Of a DNA stretch of 6,025 bases, positions 5,900 to 6,025 are shown piece by piece. Position 1 is the first letter of the stretch, and every line of letters starts with the position of its first letter. The notes under the pieces were generated by a model. It made no database searches and was not told the origin of the DNA. It worked only from the letters and a program-made list of their open reading frames with translations. The stretch is from JBNJDW01 sp051745265 (GTDB lineage: Bacteria > Pseudomonadota > Alphaproteobacteria > Micavibrionales > CSBR16-224), in the NCBI GenBank assembly GCA_051745265.1, contig JBNJDW010000118.1, forward strand, positions 1-6,025, in the 5' to 3' direction. The translations under genes and the position numbers were made by a program.

Positions 5900-5923
5900 A
5901 AAATGTTATATGAAAAACATTTT
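5900..5923. repeat. AT-rich inverted repeat upstream of the YgjV-family gene
   Basis: AAAATGTT (5900-5907) and AACATTTT (5916-5923) form a perfect eight-base-pair inverted repeat around eight bases. It would sit in the leader of the YgjV-family transcript if the promoter at 5949-5957 is used. It could be an operator or a weak leader hairpin; no T-run follows it on the minus strand. Confidence 0.3.
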
Positions 5924-5948
5924 TAGATAAAAACCGCGCTGACTCTCC

Positions 5949-5957
5949 ATTATATCA
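5949..5957 (-). promoter_or_regulatory. Extended -10 promoter for the YgjV-family gene
   Basis: TGATATAAT on the minus strand is a perfect extended -10 element (TGnTATAAT). No good -35 is seen 16-18 bases upstream, as is allowed for extended -10 promoters. Transcription would start near 5942, giving a leader of about 70 bases before the ATG at 5871. Confidence 0.45.
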
Positions 5958-5966
5958 GGCCCAAAA

Positions 5967-6025
5967 TCAGCTTGCCGCCTCGACAAAACTGTCTACAACG
6001 CGTTTGCGCCCGGCTGTGTCAAACT
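5967..6025 (-). CDS. C-terminal end of an unidentified protein (5' end beyond the window)
   Basis: On the minus strand one frame is open from the window edge to TGA at 5967-5969 and encodes FDTAGRKRVVDSFVEAAS. The other two frames on this strand are stopped early, and the peptide reads like the helical end of a real cytoplasmic protein. The fragment is too short to identify. Its stop lies ten bases before the extended -10 element assigned to the YgjV-family gene. Confidence 0.5.
   Translation of the reverse strand, partial: FDTAGRKRVVDSFVEAAS

Noticed and set aside
5901..5925. Seven-codon plus-strand frame MLYEKHF
   Set aside because: No ribosome binding site is present, and it is explained by the AT-rich inverted repeat.

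Overview
The window looks like an ordinary chromosomal segment from a Gram-negative bacterium, most probably an alphaproteobacterium of intermediate GC content. Three things point that way: the protein style of RsmA (a PPLRDVI...LGQNFLLDLNLT N-terminus), a SurA with one parvulin domain and a YLQDLKSAAFID tail, and an NDUFA9-type NAD-binding protein. The order or genus cannot be fixed from this sequence. There are no CRISPR arrays, insertion sequences, tRNAs, rRNAs or phage genes.

Layout, left to right. Positions 4-357 (+) hold an unrecognised 117-residue charged protein, possibly cut at its 5' end. It converges on an aldo/keto reductase of the 2,5-diketo-D-gluconate reductase type (393-1223, -). 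A 149-base divergent spacer leads to guanylate kinase gmk (1373-2050, +). gmk converges on and overlaps by 25 bases the 16S rRNA dimethyltransferase gene rsmA/ksgA (2026-2868, -). The SurA-type periplasmic chaperone gene (2870-3937, -) lies directly upstream of rsmA with one base between them. Further upstream on the same strand come an NDUFA9/SDR-like NAD(P)-binding protein (4026-4997), a probable 40-residue single-span membrane protein (5144-5266), and a YgjV-family inner-membrane protein (5335-5871). The last 59 bases carry the C-terminal end of another minus-strand gene.

The genes are mostly housekeeping: nucleotide metabolism (gmk), ribosome maturation (rsmA) and outer-membrane protein folding (surA). 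surA, rsmA and gmk sit together in many proteobacteria, often with lptD and pdxA; here neither pdxA nor lptD is at its usual place.

The most distinctive item is the 40-codon gene at 5144-5266. It has no Shine-Dalgarno sequence, but a perfect -35 (TTGACA) and a 5/6 -10 (CATAAT) predict transcription starting on or next to the A of its ATG. It is therefore a good candidate for a leaderless mRNA. I see no evidence for a new multi-gene system in this window.
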